A stretch of 64,000 bases of DNA. It comes from Xenorhabdus doucetiae. Its GTDB lineage: Bacteria; Pseudomonadota; Gammaproteobacteria; Enterobacterales; Enterobacteriaceae. Each line of letters begins with the position of its first letter. The stretch's first letter is position 1. Location: assembly GCF_000968195.1 (NCBI RefSeq), contig NZ_FO704550.1, positions 1,302,001 to 1,366,000 of the forward strand. The letters are read 5' to 3'. Below are positions 45,958 through 55,554 of the stretch, in pieces. Made by a program: the position numbers and the translations under genes. Below the pieces are notes generated by a model that had not been told where the DNA came from, did not search any database, and saw only the letters and a program-made list of their open reading frames with translations.

Positions 45958-46579
45958 TTACATCTCCTTAGCGCTTATTTTTTATAACCCCTAACAACCA
46001 GATAGGCGCAATTTATACTGTGCCGAAGGCATTGTGCTACCGGAGAGAGTTTAAAATCAGGCTGGTATCACATTTAACGCTGAAATCTCATTACGGATGA
46101 CAATGGTTTTCAGGTTGTTAAAAAGTTTTTGGACGTTATGTTTAAAGTATTATTCACATTAAATGTTAACATTCTGTGCTTATACGGTACTTTCACATAA
46201 CTTTTATTTTTCGTTAAGATTAATTTTTCATCATAAAATGACGGCAAATAATATATAACGATATATATGTAAGATAAATGTTTAATCTTTGTCAAACAAG
46301 ATCATGTATTTTACGAAAAGTGTTTGAAGCGTGATCTTTCTCACTGTTCAAGCTAAATGTTAATAATCATATTGTGTGGGAATTGTAATAACAATGTGAA
46401 GTACTTATACTTCGGTAAGGTCTCCGGATTACCCTGTTGTAGGAGCACCCAGCGTAATCAAATCACAACTTTTGATGAACAGTAAGGATTGTTGAGTTAA
46501 TTACGTTGTGTCTTTGTATCCTCTAAGCGCTGTCTGATTCCCGCCCAGGACCGGAGGATGGAAAATAAAAAAAAGCTTT
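45958..46579. promoter_or_regulatory. Divergent gltA / sdhC control region
   Basis: A 622-bp AT-rich gap without a supported gene. It should carry the promoters of gltA (left) and of the sdh-suc operon (right). A CRP-like dyad lies at 46331-46344. A short hairpin GAAGTACTTATACTTC lies at about 46398. GGAGGATG at 46553-46560 would start only a 25-codon frame overlapping sdhC, not accepted as a gene. Confidence 0.55.
46331..46344. promoter_or_regulatory. CRP-like binding site between gltA and sdhC
   Basis: GTGATCTTTCTCAC has both half sites of the CRP consensus (GTGA-N6-TCAC), inside AAGCGTGATCTTTCTCACTG. CRP-cAMP activates sdhC and gltA in E. coli. Site found by eye, not scored. Confidence 0.55.
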
Positions 46580-46969
46580 GTGGGCAAAATTGTGAAAAAA
46601 CAAAGACCTGTCAACCTCGATTTGCGGACGATTAACCAACCCGTCTCCGCGATAGCATCGATCTTGCACCGTATCTCAGGCGTCATCACCTTTATCGCAG
46701 TGGGTATCCTACTGTGGTTATTGGGTATGTCACTGTCTTCGCTGGAGGGCTTCCTACAAGCATCTGAAATCATGACTGGCTTCTTCGCCAAATTTATCCT
46801 GTGGGGGATATTGACGGCGCTGGCTTACCACATCTGTGGGGGTATTCGCCATGTGTTGATGGATTTTGGTTTCTTGGAAGAAACTCTCGCTACCGGTAGT
46901 GCATCTGCCAAAGTAGCAATAGTCATCGCGGTTATTCTGTCTATTCTGGCTGGGGTATTATTATGGTAA
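46580..46969 (+). CDS. sdhC: SdhC, succinate dehydrogenase cytochrome b556 subunit
   Basis: 129 residues from GTG at 46580 (MGKIVKKQRPVNLDLRTI), the same length as E. coli SdhC; a second GTG at 46592 is possible. Three membrane helices. AIASILHRISGVITF includes the quinone-site Ser/Arg region and YHICGGIRHVLMD carries the haem-ligand His. It anchors SdhAB to the membrane and takes electrons to ubiquinone. It overlaps sdhD by 7 bp. No clear ribosome site precedes the GTG. Confidence 0.96.
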   Translation: MGKIVKKQRPVNLDLRTINQPVSAIASILHRISGVITFIAVGILLWLLGMSLSSLEGFLQASEIMTGFFAKFILWGILTALAYHICGGIRHVLMDFGFLEETLATGSASAKVAIVIAVILSILAGVLLW

Positions 46970-47310
46970 GCAACGCATCCGCATTGGGTCGTACGGGTAT
47001 TCAGGATTGGCTGCTGCTACGTGCATCCGCAATTATTATTGTTTTGTACGTCCTTTACCTTGTCGGTTTTGTCGCAACAACGTCGGATATGACTTATGAA
47101 GTCTGGCGCGGTTTCTTCTCTTCCTCCCTCACCAAAGTATTCACCGTGTTGGCGCTGCTTTCCATTCTGGTTCACGCCTGGATTGGCTTGTGGCAGGTAC
47201 TGACAGATTATGTCAAGCCGCTCGCACTGCGTTTGGTTCTGCAACTGGTGATTATTGTCGCGCTGTTAACTTATTTGATTTACGGAACAATTGTGGTGTG
47301 GGGTGCATAA
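46963..47310 (+). CDS. sdhD: SdhD, succinate dehydrogenase membrane anchor
   Basis: 115 residues (E. coli 115). Three hydrophobic segments. LVHAWIGLWQVLTDYVKP holds the His that ligates haem b together with SdhC; DYVKP is the conserved quinone-site region. The gene overlaps sdhC and abuts sdhA, giving tight coupling of the two anchor subunits. Confidence 0.96.
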   Translation: MVSNASALGRTGIQDWLLLRASAIIIVLYVLYLVGFVATTSDMTYEVWRGFFSSSLTKVFTVLALLSILVHAWIGLWQVLTDYVKPLALRLVLQLVIIVALLTYLIYGTIVVWGA

Positions 47311-49077
47311 ATGAAACTGCCAGTAAGAGAGTTTGACGCTGTTGTTATTGGTGCCGGTGGTGCAGGTATGCGTGCTGCACTGCAAATTTCACAAATGGGT
47401 TTATCTTGTGCCTTAATTTCCAAGGTATTCCCAACGCGTTCCCACACTGTATCAGCACAGGGTGGGATCACGGTTGCTCTGGGCAATACCCATGATGATA
47501 ACTGGGAATGGCACATGTACGATACGGTGAAAGGCTCCGATTACATCGGTGACCAGGATGCTATCGAGTATATGTGTAAGACTGGCCCGGAAGCCATTTT
47601 GGAACTGGAACACATGGGGCTGCCATTCTCCCGTTTGGATGATGGCCGTATTTACCAACGTCCATTCGGTGGGCAATCTAAGAATTTTGGTGGCGAGCAG
47701 GCAGCTCGTACTGCGGCGGCGGCCGACCGAACCGGTCACGCCTTATTGCATACGCTATATCAGCAGAATTTGAAGAATCACACGACGATTTTCTCTGAAT
47801 GGTATTCGCTGGATCTGGTTAAGAATCAGGACGGTGCGATTGTGGGTTGTACTGCTATCTGTATTGAAACCGGTGAAGTCGTTTATTTCAAAGCCAAGGC
47901 AACCATTTTGGCAACTGGTGGGGCTGGTCGTATTTACCAATCCACAACCAATGCACATATCAATACCGGTGATGGTGTGGGCATGGCGCTGCGTGCTGGC
48001 GTTCCTGTCCAAGATATGGAAATGTGGCAATTCCACCCAACGGGTATTGCTGGTGCGGGCGTGCTGGTCACAGAAGGTTGCCGTGGTGAAGGGGGTTACC
48101 TGCTGAATAAAGATGGCGAGCGCTTCATGGAGCGTTATGCACCCAATGCCAAAGACCTTGCTGGCCGCGATGTAGTCGCACGTTCTATCATGATTGAAAT
48201 CCGTGAAGGCCGTGGTTGTGATGGGCCATGGGGACCTCACGCGAAATTGAAATTGGATCATCTGGGCAAGGATGTATTGGAATCCCGCCTGCCGGGTATC
48301 CTTGAACTATCCCGCACTTTCGCCCATGTCGATCCAGTAAAAGAGCCGATTCCGGTTATCCCAACCTGTCACTATATGATGGGCGGTATTCCAACCAAAA
48401 TCACGGGTCAGGCATTGACCGTCAACGAAAAAGGTGAAGATGTTGTGATTCCGGGTTTGTTTGCCGTGGGTGAAATTGCCTGTGTCTCTGTTCACGGCGC
48501 AAACCGTCTCGGTGGTAATTCACTGCTCGATCTGGTGGTATTCGGTCGCTCCGCTGGCCTGCATTTGAAAGAGTGCCTGATGGAGCAAGGAAGTAGCCGT
48601 GATGCCAGCGAATCCGATGTTGATGTTGCACTGCAACGTCTGAACCGCTGGAATAACACCCGTTCAGGGGAAGATCCGGTTGAAATCCGCAAAGCCTTGC
48701 AATCCTGCATGCAGCATAACTTCTCAGTATTCCGCGAAGGTGAGGCGATGGCAAAAGGATTGGATGAACTGAAAGTGATCCGCGAACGCCTGAAAAATGC
48801 GCGTCTGGATGATACTTCGTCAGAATTTAATACTCAGCGTATCGAATGCTTGGAATTGGATAACCTGATGGAGACGGCTTATTCGACGGCTGTTGCGGCG
48901 AATTTCCGTACAGAAAGTCGGGGTGCCCATAGCCGTTTTGACTATCCAGAGCGTGATGATGCTAACTGGCTGTGTCATAGCCTGTATTTACCGCAAACTG
49001 AGAGCATGACGCGTCGTGAAGTGAATATGCAGCCAACACTGCGTGAAGCTTTCCCGCCGAAAGTGCGTTCTTACTAA
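47311..49077 (+). CDS. sdhA: SdhA, succinate dehydrogenase flavoprotein subunit
   Basis: 588 residues, the E. coli length. Flavin fold VVIGAGGAGMRAALQ at the N-terminus. SHTVSAQGGITVALGN carries the His that binds FAD covalently. HPTGIAGAGVLVTEGCRGEGGYLLN and HGANRLGGNSLLDLVV are the substrate and FAD contacts. It oxidises succinate to fumarate at the cytosolic face of the membrane. It sits directly after sdhD and 52 bp before sdhB. Confidence 0.98.
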   Translation: MKLPVREFDAVVIGAGGAGMRAALQISQMGLSCALISKVFPTRSHTVSAQGGITVALGNTHDDNWEWHMYDTVKGSDYIGDQDAIEYMCKTGPEAILELEHMGLPFSRLDDGRIYQRPFGGQSKNFGGEQAARTAAAADRTGHALLHTLYQQNLKNHTTIFSEWYSLDLVKNQDGAIVGCTAICIETGEVVYFKAKATILATGGAGRIYQSTTNAHINTGDGVGMALRAGVPVQDMEMWQFHPTGIAGAGVLVTEGCRGEGGYLLNKDGERFMERYAPNAKDLAGRDVVARSIMIEIREGRGCDGPWGPHAKLKLDHLGKDVLESRLPGILELSRTFAHVDPVKEPIPVIPTCHYMMGGIPTKITGQALTVNEKGEDVVIPGLFAVGEIACVSVHGANRLGGNSLLDLVVFGRSAGLHLKECLMEQGSSRDASESDVDVALQRLNRWNNTRSGEDPVEIRKALQSCMQHNFSVFREGEAMAKGLDELKVIRERLKNARLDDTSSEFNTQRIECLELDNLMETAYSTAVAANFRTESRGAHSRFDYPERDDANWLCHSLYLPQTESMTRREVNMQPTLREAFPPKVRSY

Positions 49078-49129
49078 TTTACTCATTGCGTTTTGCGTTG
49101 CTGATGTTCCGGTTGCGGAGAAATAGATT

Positions 49130-49846
49130 ATGAAACTTGAATTTTCAATTTATCGTTATAATCCAGATGTCGATGATGTGCCTCGTATGCAGGATTACAC
49201 ACTGGAAGCTGAGGAAGGACGCGACATGATGTTGCTGGATGCGCTCATCCAGCTAAAAGAGCAAGATCCCACCTTGGCATTCCGCCGTTCTTGTCGTGAG
49301 GGGGTTTGTGGCTCTGACGGCGTGAATATGAATGGTAAAAACGGCTTGGCCTGTGTTACGCCTGTTTCGGCATTGCGTCGTGGTAATAAAAAAATTGTCA
49401 TTCGTCCATTACCTGGCTTGCCTGTAGTTCGTGATCTGGTGGTGGATATGGGGCAGTTCTACGCGCAATATGAGAAAATCCGTCCTTACCTGATTAATGA
49501 TGGTAAAAATCCACCTGCGCGTGAGCACCTGCAATCACCGCAACAGCGGGAAAAACTGGATGGCCTGTATGAGTGTATCTTATGTGCCTGCTGTTCAACG
49601 TCTTGCCCATCATTCTGGTGGAATCCGGATAAATTTATCGGCCCAGCCGGTCTTTTGGCAGCCTACCGTTTCCTGATTGACAGCCGTGATACTGAAACAA
49701 CGTCACGATTGGATAACCTGAATGATGCATTCAGTGTTTTCCGTTGTCATGGGATCATGAATTGCGTCAACGTCTGTCCTAAGGGGTTAAATCCGACAAA
49801 AGCGATTGGCCATATTAAATCTATGTTGCTGAAACATAGCGCATAG
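49130..49846 (+). CDS. sdhB: SdhB, succinate dehydrogenase iron-sulfur subunit
   Basis: 238 residues (E. coli 238). The 2Fe-2S ligands lie in SCREGVCGSDGVNMNGKNGLAC, the 4Fe-4S in CILCACCSTSC and the 3Fe-4S in RCHGIMNCVNVCPKGLNP. It carries electrons from FAD to the quinone site. It is followed by a gap with two strong hairpins and then sucA. Confidence 0.98.
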   Translation: MKLEFSIYRYNPDVDDVPRMQDYTLEAEEGRDMMLLDALIQLKEQDPTLAFRRSCREGVCGSDGVNMNGKNGLACVTPVSALRRGNKKIVIRPLPGLPVVRDLVVDMGQFYAQYEKIRPYLINDGKNPPAREHLQSPQQREKLDGLYECILCACCSTSCPSFWWNPDKFIGPAGLLAAYRFLIDSRDTETTSRLDNLNDAFSVFRCHGIMNCVNVCPKGLNPTKAIGHIKSMLLKHSA

Positions 49847-49905
49847 CAAAATAGAATTTGTGCATAAATAACACATATTTAGTGTGTAAATAGTGCATAT
49901 AATGT

Positions 49906-49949
49906 TGCCCTCCACAATTTTGAAATAAATATCAAATCAGTGGAGGGCA
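49906..49949 (+). terminator. Hairpin downstream of sdhB
   Basis: TGCCCTCCAC (49906-49915) and GTGGAGGGCA (49940-49949) pair with a 24-nt loop. It has no T run, so it could reduce read-through or protect the sdhCDAB transcript from 3' decay. Confidence 0.45.
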
Positions 49950-50007
49950 TTAAAGAATGAAAAATGATAAATTGCCCACTGCTAAAGACGAAGTTTGTTT
50001 CTAAATA

Positions 50008-50050
50008 AAGGAACCTTTAAAAACTGAGAGTTAGTTTTTAAAGGTTCCTT
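50008..50050. repeat. Perfect 18-bp hairpin between sdhB and sucA
   Basis: AAGGAACCTTTAAAAACT (50008-50025), loop GAGAGTT, and AGTTTTTAAAGGTTCCTT (50033-50050) form a perfect 18-bp stem. It is followed by GAAGGGTAGG and not by T residues, so it is no standard terminator. It may be a transcript-stabilising or processing element in the operon. Confidence 0.7.
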
Positions 50051-50180
50051 GAAGGGTAGGAAAACCCAAAGAAGAACATGCATTAAGCACGTCCAAATGA
50101 ACCTTTTATCAACACCGCTGATTAAGCGGTATTAGTTAACCACGGCGAAAACTAAAGCTTTTAAAGCTTAAGGGATCACA

Positions 50181-52988
50181 ATGCAGAACGGCGCAATGAA
50201 GGACTGGCTGGACTCAAGCTTTCTGGCTGGTGCAAACCAGTCTTACATAGAGCAAATCTATGAAGACTATATAACCGATCCTAATTCTGTTGATGCAAGT
50301 TGGAGAGAAATTTTCCAACAATTACCGGATGCAGGATTTGGCGGGGAACAACTTCACTCACAGACACGCGATTACTTCCGTCGTCTGGCAAAGGATGCCA
50401 CGCGTTATCACACTTCAGTCAGCGATCCAGCAATGGATGCAAAACAAGTCAAAGTTTTGCAGCTCATCAATGCATTCCGCTTCCGCGGACACCAACATGC
50501 AAACCTTGATCCATTGGGATTATGGAAGCAGGAACCTGTCTCTGATCTTGATCCTGCTTTCCATAATTTAACAAAAGCGGATTTTGAAGAAACGTTTAAT
50601 GTAGGCTCTTTTGCCATTGGTAAAGAGACCATGAAATTGGCTGATCTGTATGACGCGCTGAGACGCATTTATTGCGGTTCAATTGGTGCGGAATATATGC
50701 ACATCACCAATACCGAAGAAAAACGTTGGATCCAGCAACGGCTGGAGTCTGTGACAGTCAGTTCACAGTTTAATGCAGAAGAAAAGCGTCGTTTCCTGAA
50801 AGAATTAACCGCAGCGGAAGGTCTGGAACGCTATTTAGGTGCGAAGTTCCCGGGGGCGAAACGTTTCTCCCTGGAAGGCGGCGATGCACTTATCCCGATG
50901 TTAAAAGAGTTGATCCGTCACGCAGGTAAACAAGATACCCGTGAGGTTGTGTTGGGCATGGCTCATCGCGGTCGTCTCAACGTTCTGGTCAATCTCTTGG
51001 GGAAAAAACCGGGTGATCTGTTCGACGAGTTTGCAGGTAAACACAAAGAGCATCTGGGGACGGGCGACGTAAAATACCATCAAGGTTTTTCTTCTGATTT
51101 TGAGACCGAAGGGGGTCTGGTGCATTTGGCACTGGCCTTTAACCCATCTCACCTTGAGATTGTCAGCCCTGTTGTTATCGGTTCTGTACGTGCCCGTCGT
51201 GATCGTCTTGATGAAGGTCGCAGCAACATGGTTCTGCCTGTCACCATCCACGGTGATGCAGCGGTAACCGGGCAGGGGATTGTTCAGGAAACGCTGAACA
51301 TGTCGCAGGCTCGCGGTTATGAAGTGGGCGGTACGGTCCGTATCGTGGTTAACAACCAGATTGGTTTCACCACATCTAACCCGAAAGATGCTCGTTCAAC
51401 ACAATACTGTACTGATGTTGTGAAAATGGTTCAGGCGCCGATTTTCCACGTTAACGCGGATGATCCGGAAGCGGTTGCATTCGTCACACGTCTGGCGCTT
51501 GACTTCCGCAATACCTTCAAACGTGACGTGATGATCGACCTGGTTTGTTACCGTCGCCACGGTCATAACGAAGCGGATGAACCAAGTGCAACTCAGCCCC
51601 TGATGTACCAGAAAATCAAAAAGCTGCCAACTGCCCGTAAAATTTATGCAGATAAGCTGGTCGCGGAAGGTTTACTGGGTGCCAATGACGTTACTGAGAT
51701 GGTGAATTTGTACCGTGATGCACTGGATCATGGTGAATGTGTTGTCGATGAATGGCGTCCAATGGGGCTGCACTCATTCACATGGGAACCTTACCTGAAC
51801 CACGAATGGGATGAAGAGTATCCGCATAAAGTGGATATGAAACGTCTGCAAGATCTGGGCAAAAGTATCAGCACGGTTCCTGCCGAAATAGAAATGCACT
51901 CACGTGTTGCGAAAATCTATGGCGACCGTGCAGAAATGGCCAATGGCAATAAATTGTTTGACTGGGGTGGTGCGGAAACACTGGCTTACGCGACGCTGGT
52001 TGATGAAGGTATTCCGGTGCGTCTCTCCGGTGAGGATGCGGGACGTGGTACGTTCTTCCACCGTCATGCCGTTGTTCATAACCAAAACAATGCCTCTGTG
52101 TATGTGCCCTTGGCGAATATCCACAATGGTCAAGGGGTATTCAACGTATGGGATTCGGTACTTTCAGAAGAAGCGGTACTGGCCTTTGAATACGGTTATG
52201 CAACTACTGAACCTCGTGCCCTGACAATTTGGGAAGCGCAATTTGGTGACTTTGCCAACGTGGCTCAGGTTGTGATTGACCAATTCATCAGCTCCGGTGA
52301 ACAGAAATGGGGCCGTATGTGTGGTCTGGTGATGCTGTTGCCGCATGGCTATGAAGGGCAAGGCCCGGAGCACTCATCGGCACGTCTGGAACGTTATCTG
52401 CAACTCTGTGCTGAACAAAATATGCAGGTCTGCGTACCATCGACTCCGGCTCAGGTTTATCACATGCTGCGTCGTCAGGCTCTGCGTGGTATGCGCCGTC
52501 CGCTCATCGTTATGTCACCGAAATCATTACTGCGTCACCCATTGGCTGTGTCCAGTCTGGATGAATTGGCGAATGGCAAATTTGAGCCAGTCATTGGTGA
52601 AGTTGACGCTTTGGCTCCAAAAGGTGTTAAGCGCGTTGTACTGTGTTCCGGTAAGGTCTATTACGATCTGTTGGAACAGCGTCGTAAGAATGAACAGACC
52701 GATGTTGCTATTGTGCGTATTGAACAGTTGTATCCCTTCCCACGTCAGCATCTGCAAGCCCAGCTTGAGCAATATGCCCATGTTCATGACTTCGTTTGGT
52801 GTCAGGAAGAACCACTGAACCAAGGGGCTTGGTATTGCAGTCAACATAATTTCCGTGAAGCAATCCCGTTTGGGGCTTCTTTACGTTATGCAGGTCGTCC
52901 GGCATCTGCTTCCCCGGCTGTGGGATATCCGTCTGTTCACCAGCAGCAACAGCAAGCACTGGTTAATGACGCACTGAACGTTGAATAA
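50181..52988 (+). CDS. sucA: SucA, 2-oxoglutarate dehydrogenase E1 component
   Basis: 935 residues (E. coli 933). The N-terminal segment MKDWLDSSFLAGANQSYIEQIYEDY is the conserved E2-contacting part. Thiamine-diphosphate motifs: VVLGMAHRGRLNVLVN, GDAAVTGQGIVQETLN and NNQIGFTTSNP. GEDAGRGTFFHRHAVVHNQN is the C-terminal subdomain active-site stretch. It decarboxylates 2-oxoglutarate and passes the succinyl group to SucB lipoate. Spaced 13 bp before sucB. Confidence 0.98.
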   Translation: MQNGAMKDWLDSSFLAGANQSYIEQIYEDYITDPNSVDASWREIFQQLPDAGFGGEQLHSQTRDYFRRLAKDATRYHTSVSDPAMDAKQVKVLQLINAFRFRGHQHANLDPLGLWKQEPVSDLDPAFHNLTKADFEETFNVGSFAIGKETMKLADLYDALRRIYCGSIGAEYMHITNTEEKRWIQQRLESVTVSSQFNAEEKRRFLKELTAAEGLERYLGAKFPGAKRFSLEGGDALIPMLKELIRHAGKQDTREVVLGMAHRGRLNVLVNLLGKKPGDLFDEFAGKHKEHLGTGDVKYHQGFSSDFETEGGLVHLALAFNPSHLEIVSPVVIGSVRARRDRLDEGRSNMVLPVTIHGDAAVTGQGIVQETLNMSQARGYEVGGTVRIVVNNQIGFTTSNPKDARSTQYCTDVVKMVQAPIFHVNADDPEAVAFVTRLALDFRNTFKRDVMIDLVCYRRHGHNEADEPSATQPLMYQKIKKLPTARKIYADKLVAEGLLGANDVTEMVNLYRDALDHGECVVDEWRPMGLHSFTWEPYLNHEWDEEYPHKVDMKRLQDLGKSISTVPAEIEMHSRVAKIYGDRAEMANGNKLFDWGGAETLAYATLVDEGIPVRLSGEDAGRGTFFHRHAVVHNQNNASVYVPLANIHNGQGVFNVWDSVLSEEAVLAFEYGYATTEPRALTIWEAQFGDFANVAQVVIDQFISSGEQKWGRMCGLVMLLPHGYEGQGPEHSSARLERYLQLCAEQNMQVCVPSTPAQVYHMLRRQALRGMRRPLIVMSPKSLLRHPLAVSSLDELANGKFEPVIGEVDALAPKGVKRVVLCSGKVYYDLLEQRRKNEQTDVAIVRIEQLYPFPRQHLQAQLEQYAHVHDFVWCQEEPLNQGAWYCSQHNFREAIPFGASLRYAGRPASASPAVGYPSVHQQQQQALVNDALNVE

Positions 52989-53001
52989 ATAAGGATAGAA
53001 A

Positions 53002-54213
53002 ATGAGTAGCGTAGAAATTCTGGTCCCAGACCTTCCTGAATCGGTTGCAGATGCCACTGTTGCGACATGGCATAAAAAACCAGGTGACACCATAGAGCGT
53101 GATGAAGTGCTGGTTGAAATCGAAACCGATAAAGTTGTTCTGGAAGTGCCAGCAAGTGAAGCAGGTGTTTTGGAATCTATTTTGGAAGAAGAGGGCGCCA
53201 CTGTACTCTCCAGACAACTGTTAGGCCGTATCCGCCTGGGTGACAGCACGGGTAAGCCTGCCGAAGTCAAAGCAACAACAGAGGCAACACCAGCACAACG
53301 TCAGACGGCGTCTTTGGAAGAAGAAAATAACGATGCACTGAGCCCTGCGGTTCGTCGTCTGATTGCAGAACATGATTTAGATCCTGCGGCCATTAAAGGC
53401 AGTGGTGTGGGTGGCCGTATTGTTCGTGAAGACATAGAAAAACATATCGCTGCGCATAAAAAAGAGAGTGATAAACCGGCTACGTCTGCTGAACAGCCCT
53501 CCTTATTGCCACACCGCAGTGAAAAACGTGTCCCAATGACGCGTCTGCGCAAGCGTGTTGCAGAACGTCTGCTTGAAGCGAAAAACAACACGGCCATGCT
53601 GACGACTTTCAATGAAGTCAACATGAAGCCAATTCAGGAATTGCGCAAGCAGTATGGCGACGTGTTTGAGAAACGCCACGGTGTACGTCTGGGTTTTATG
53701 TCTTTCTATGTGAAAGCGGTTGTTGAAGCATTGAGACGTTACCCGGAAGTCAACGCTTCCATTGATGGCACCGATGTGGTTTACCACAACTATTTTGATA
53801 TCAGTATTGCAGTATCTACACCACGCGGTCTGGTGACACCTGTATTGCGTGATGCAGATGCCCTGAGCATGGCTGACATTGAGAAAAGCATCAAAGAGCT
53901 GGCTATCAAAGGCCGCGACGGTAAACTGACCGTTGAAGAACTCACTGGCGGTAATTTCACCATTACCAACGGCGGTGTTTTCGGCTCCCTGATGTCCACC
54001 CCGATCATTAACCCACCACAAAGCGCGATCCTTGGCATGCACGCCATTAAAGATCGTCCAATGGCCGTTAATGGTCAGGTTGAGATCCTTCCGATGATGT
54101 ATCTGGCACTGTCCTATGACCACCGTCTGATTGACGGTCGTGAGTCTGTCGGTTTTCTGGTGACCATCAAAGAAATGCTGGAAGATCCAACACGTTTGTT
54201 GCTGGATGTATAG
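53002..54213 (+). CDS. sucB: SucB, dihydrolipoyl succinyltransferase (E2)
   Basis: 403 residues (E. coli 405). Lipoyl domain at 1-75 with EIETDKVVLEVP (lipoylated Lys44). The peripheral subunit-binding domain is at about 112-150 (ALSPAVRRLIAEHDLDPAAIKGSGVGGRIVREDI). The catalytic domain follows, with SYDHRLIDGRESVGFL near the C-terminus (active His and Asp). It forms the 24-mer core of the oxoglutarate dehydrogenase complex. A 174-bp gap with two hairpins separates it from sucC. Confidence 0.98.
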   Translation: MSSVEILVPDLPESVADATVATWHKKPGDTIERDEVLVEIETDKVVLEVPASEAGVLESILEEEGATVLSRQLLGRIRLGDSTGKPAEVKATTEATPAQRQTASLEEENNDALSPAVRRLIAEHDLDPAAIKGSGVGGRIVREDIEKHIAAHKKESDKPATSAEQPSLLPHRSEKRVPMTRLRKRVAERLLEAKNNTAMLTTFNEVNMKPIQELRKQYGDVFEKRHGVRLGFMSFYVKAVVEALRRYPEVNASIDGTDVVYHNYFDISIAVSTPRGLVTPVLRDADALSMADIEKSIKELAIKGRDGKLTVEELTGGNFTITNGGVFGSLMSTPIINPPQSAILGMHAIKDRPMAVNGQVEILPMMYLALSYDHRLIDGRESVGFLVTIKEMLEDPTRLLLDV

Positions 54214-54214
54214 C

Positions 54215-54261
54215 ATCACCTATCGGTGATCCCTATTGGCGGAGGGTATTAACTCCGCCAA
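54215..54261 (+). repeat. Two consecutive hairpins between sucB and sucC
   Basis: ATCACC-TATC-GGTGAT (54215-54230) and TTGGCGGAG-8 nt-CTCCGCCAA (54236-54261) lie 2 and 23 bp after the sucB stop. Neither has a T run. In a continuing operon they may shield the sucAB part from 3' exonucleases. Confidence 0.6.
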
Positions 54262-54387
54262 GTCTGAAGTAGTACGACGTTGATGTAAAAATGTATATGC
54301 AGGCCAGCCTCTTGGGGCTGGTCATATCCAGAGCAACAAAATAGAAGGTAATTTACCTTTCTTAGATTAAATTATGGATAGAACATC

Positions 54388-55554
54388 ATGAATTTACACG
54401 AGTATCAGGCAAAACAACTTTTTGCACGGTATGGTTTACCAGCGCCTGCGGGCTATGCTTGTACCACTCCGCGCGAAGCAGAAGAAGCAGCATCCAAGAT
54501 TGGTTCAGGCCCTTGGGTCGTTAAATGTCAGGTTCATGCAGGTGGACGCGGTAAGGCTGGTGGCGTGAAAGTCGTCAACAGCAAAGAAGATATCCGTGCT
54601 TTTGCTGAACAATGGCTGGGTAAACGACTGGTCACTTACCAGACTGATGCACAGGGGCAACCTGTCCATCAGATCTTGGTAGAAGGGGCAACCGATATTG
54701 CCAAAGAGCTGTATCTCGGTGCTGTTGTTGATCGCGGTACGCGTCGTGTAGTGTTCATGGCCTCTACTGAAGGTGGCGTCGAAATAGAAAAAGTGGCGGA
54801 AGAAACGCCCGAGCTAATCCATAAAGCCATTATCGACCCACTATCTGGCCCTATGCCGTACCAAGGCCGTGAATTGGCATTTAAACTCGGTTTGACGGGT
54901 AAGCAAGTTGGTCAATTCACCAAGATTTTCTTGGGATTGGCTAACCTGTTCTTGGAGCGTGATTTGGCATTGGTCGAAATCAACCCTCTGGTGATCACAA
55001 CGCAAGATGATCTGGTGTGTTTGGATGGAAAATTGAGCGCTGATAGTAATGCGATGTTCCGTCAGGCTGAACTGCGTGAAATGCACGATCCTTCACAGGA
55101 AGATTCACGTGAAGCTCAGGCAGCACAATGGGAACTCAACTATGTTGCGCTGGACGGTAACATTGGTTGTATGGTGAATGGTGCAGGTCTGGCAATGGGA
55201 ACAATGGATATTGTCAAACTGCATGGCGGTGCACCGGCAAACTTCCTTGATGTGGGTGGTGGTGCAACTAAAGAGCGTGTTACCGAAGCATTCAAGATCA
55301 TTTTGTCAGATGACAATGTGAAAGCCGTTTTGGTAAATATCTTTGGTGGTATTGTCCGTTGTGACTTGATTGCTGACGGCATTATTGGTGCAGTGGAAGA
55401 AGTCGGCGTCAATGTGCCGGTGGTCGTTCGTCTGGAAGGAAATAATGCTGAACTGGGCGCTAAGAAACTGGCAGACAGTGGCTTGAATATCATTGCCGCG
55501 ACCAGTTTGACAGACGCAGCTAAACAGGCAGTCGCCGCAGCGGGGAATAAATAA
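54388..55554 (+). CDS. sucC: SucC, succinyl-CoA synthetase beta subunit
   Basis: 388 residues (E. coli 388). ATP-grasp N-terminus MNLHEYQAKQLFARYGLPAP, then VVKCQVHAGGRGKAGGVKVV. The Mg and nucleotide region ALVEINPLVITTQDDLVCLDGKL and the C-terminal NIFGGIVRCDLIADGI phosphate-loop helix are present. With SucD it makes ATP or GTP from succinyl-CoA. It overlaps sucD by one base. Confidence 0.98.
   Translation: MNLHEYQAKQLFARYGLPAPAGYACTTPREAEEAASKIGSGPWVVKCQVHAGGRGKAGGVKVVNSKEDIRAFAEQWLGKRLVTYQTDAQGQPVHQILVEGATDIAKELYLGAVVDRGTRRVVFMASTEGGVEIEKVAEETPELIHKAIIDPLSGPMPYQGRELAFKLGLTGKQVGQFTKIFLGLANLFLERDLALVEINPLVITTQDDLVCLDGKLSADSNAMFRQAELREMHDPSQEDSREAQAAQWELNYVALDGNIGCMVNGAGLAMGTMDIVKLHGGAPANFLDVGGGATKERVTEAFKIILSDDNVKAVLVNIFGGIVRCDLIADGIIGAVEEVGVNVPVVVRLEGNNAELGAKKLADSGLNIIAATSLTDAAKQAVAAAGNK

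Larger units (their letters stand above)
49847..50180. promoter_or_regulatory. sdhB-sucA intergenic region with two hairpins
   Basis: A 334-bp gap without a gene. It holds a 10-bp inverted repeat (49906-49949) and a perfect 18-bp hairpin (50008-50050). In E. coli this gap also carries a sucA promoter and attenuating structures. A sucA promoter within the last 100 bp is plausible, but I cannot place it. Confidence 0.5.

Noticed and set aside
46110..46295. A 61-codon minus-strand frame between gltA and sdhC.
   Set aside because: Low-complexity AT-rich product in a promoter region, no ribosome site.
46558..46635. A 25-codon frame starting at GGAGGATG before sdhC.
   Set aside because: The Shine-Dalgarno would abut the start codon, and the frame overlaps sdhC; a leader peptide cannot be supported.
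49130..49846. Minus-strand frames opposite sdhB, sucA and sucB.
   Set aside because: Shadows of strong codon bias in conserved genes; no supporting features.
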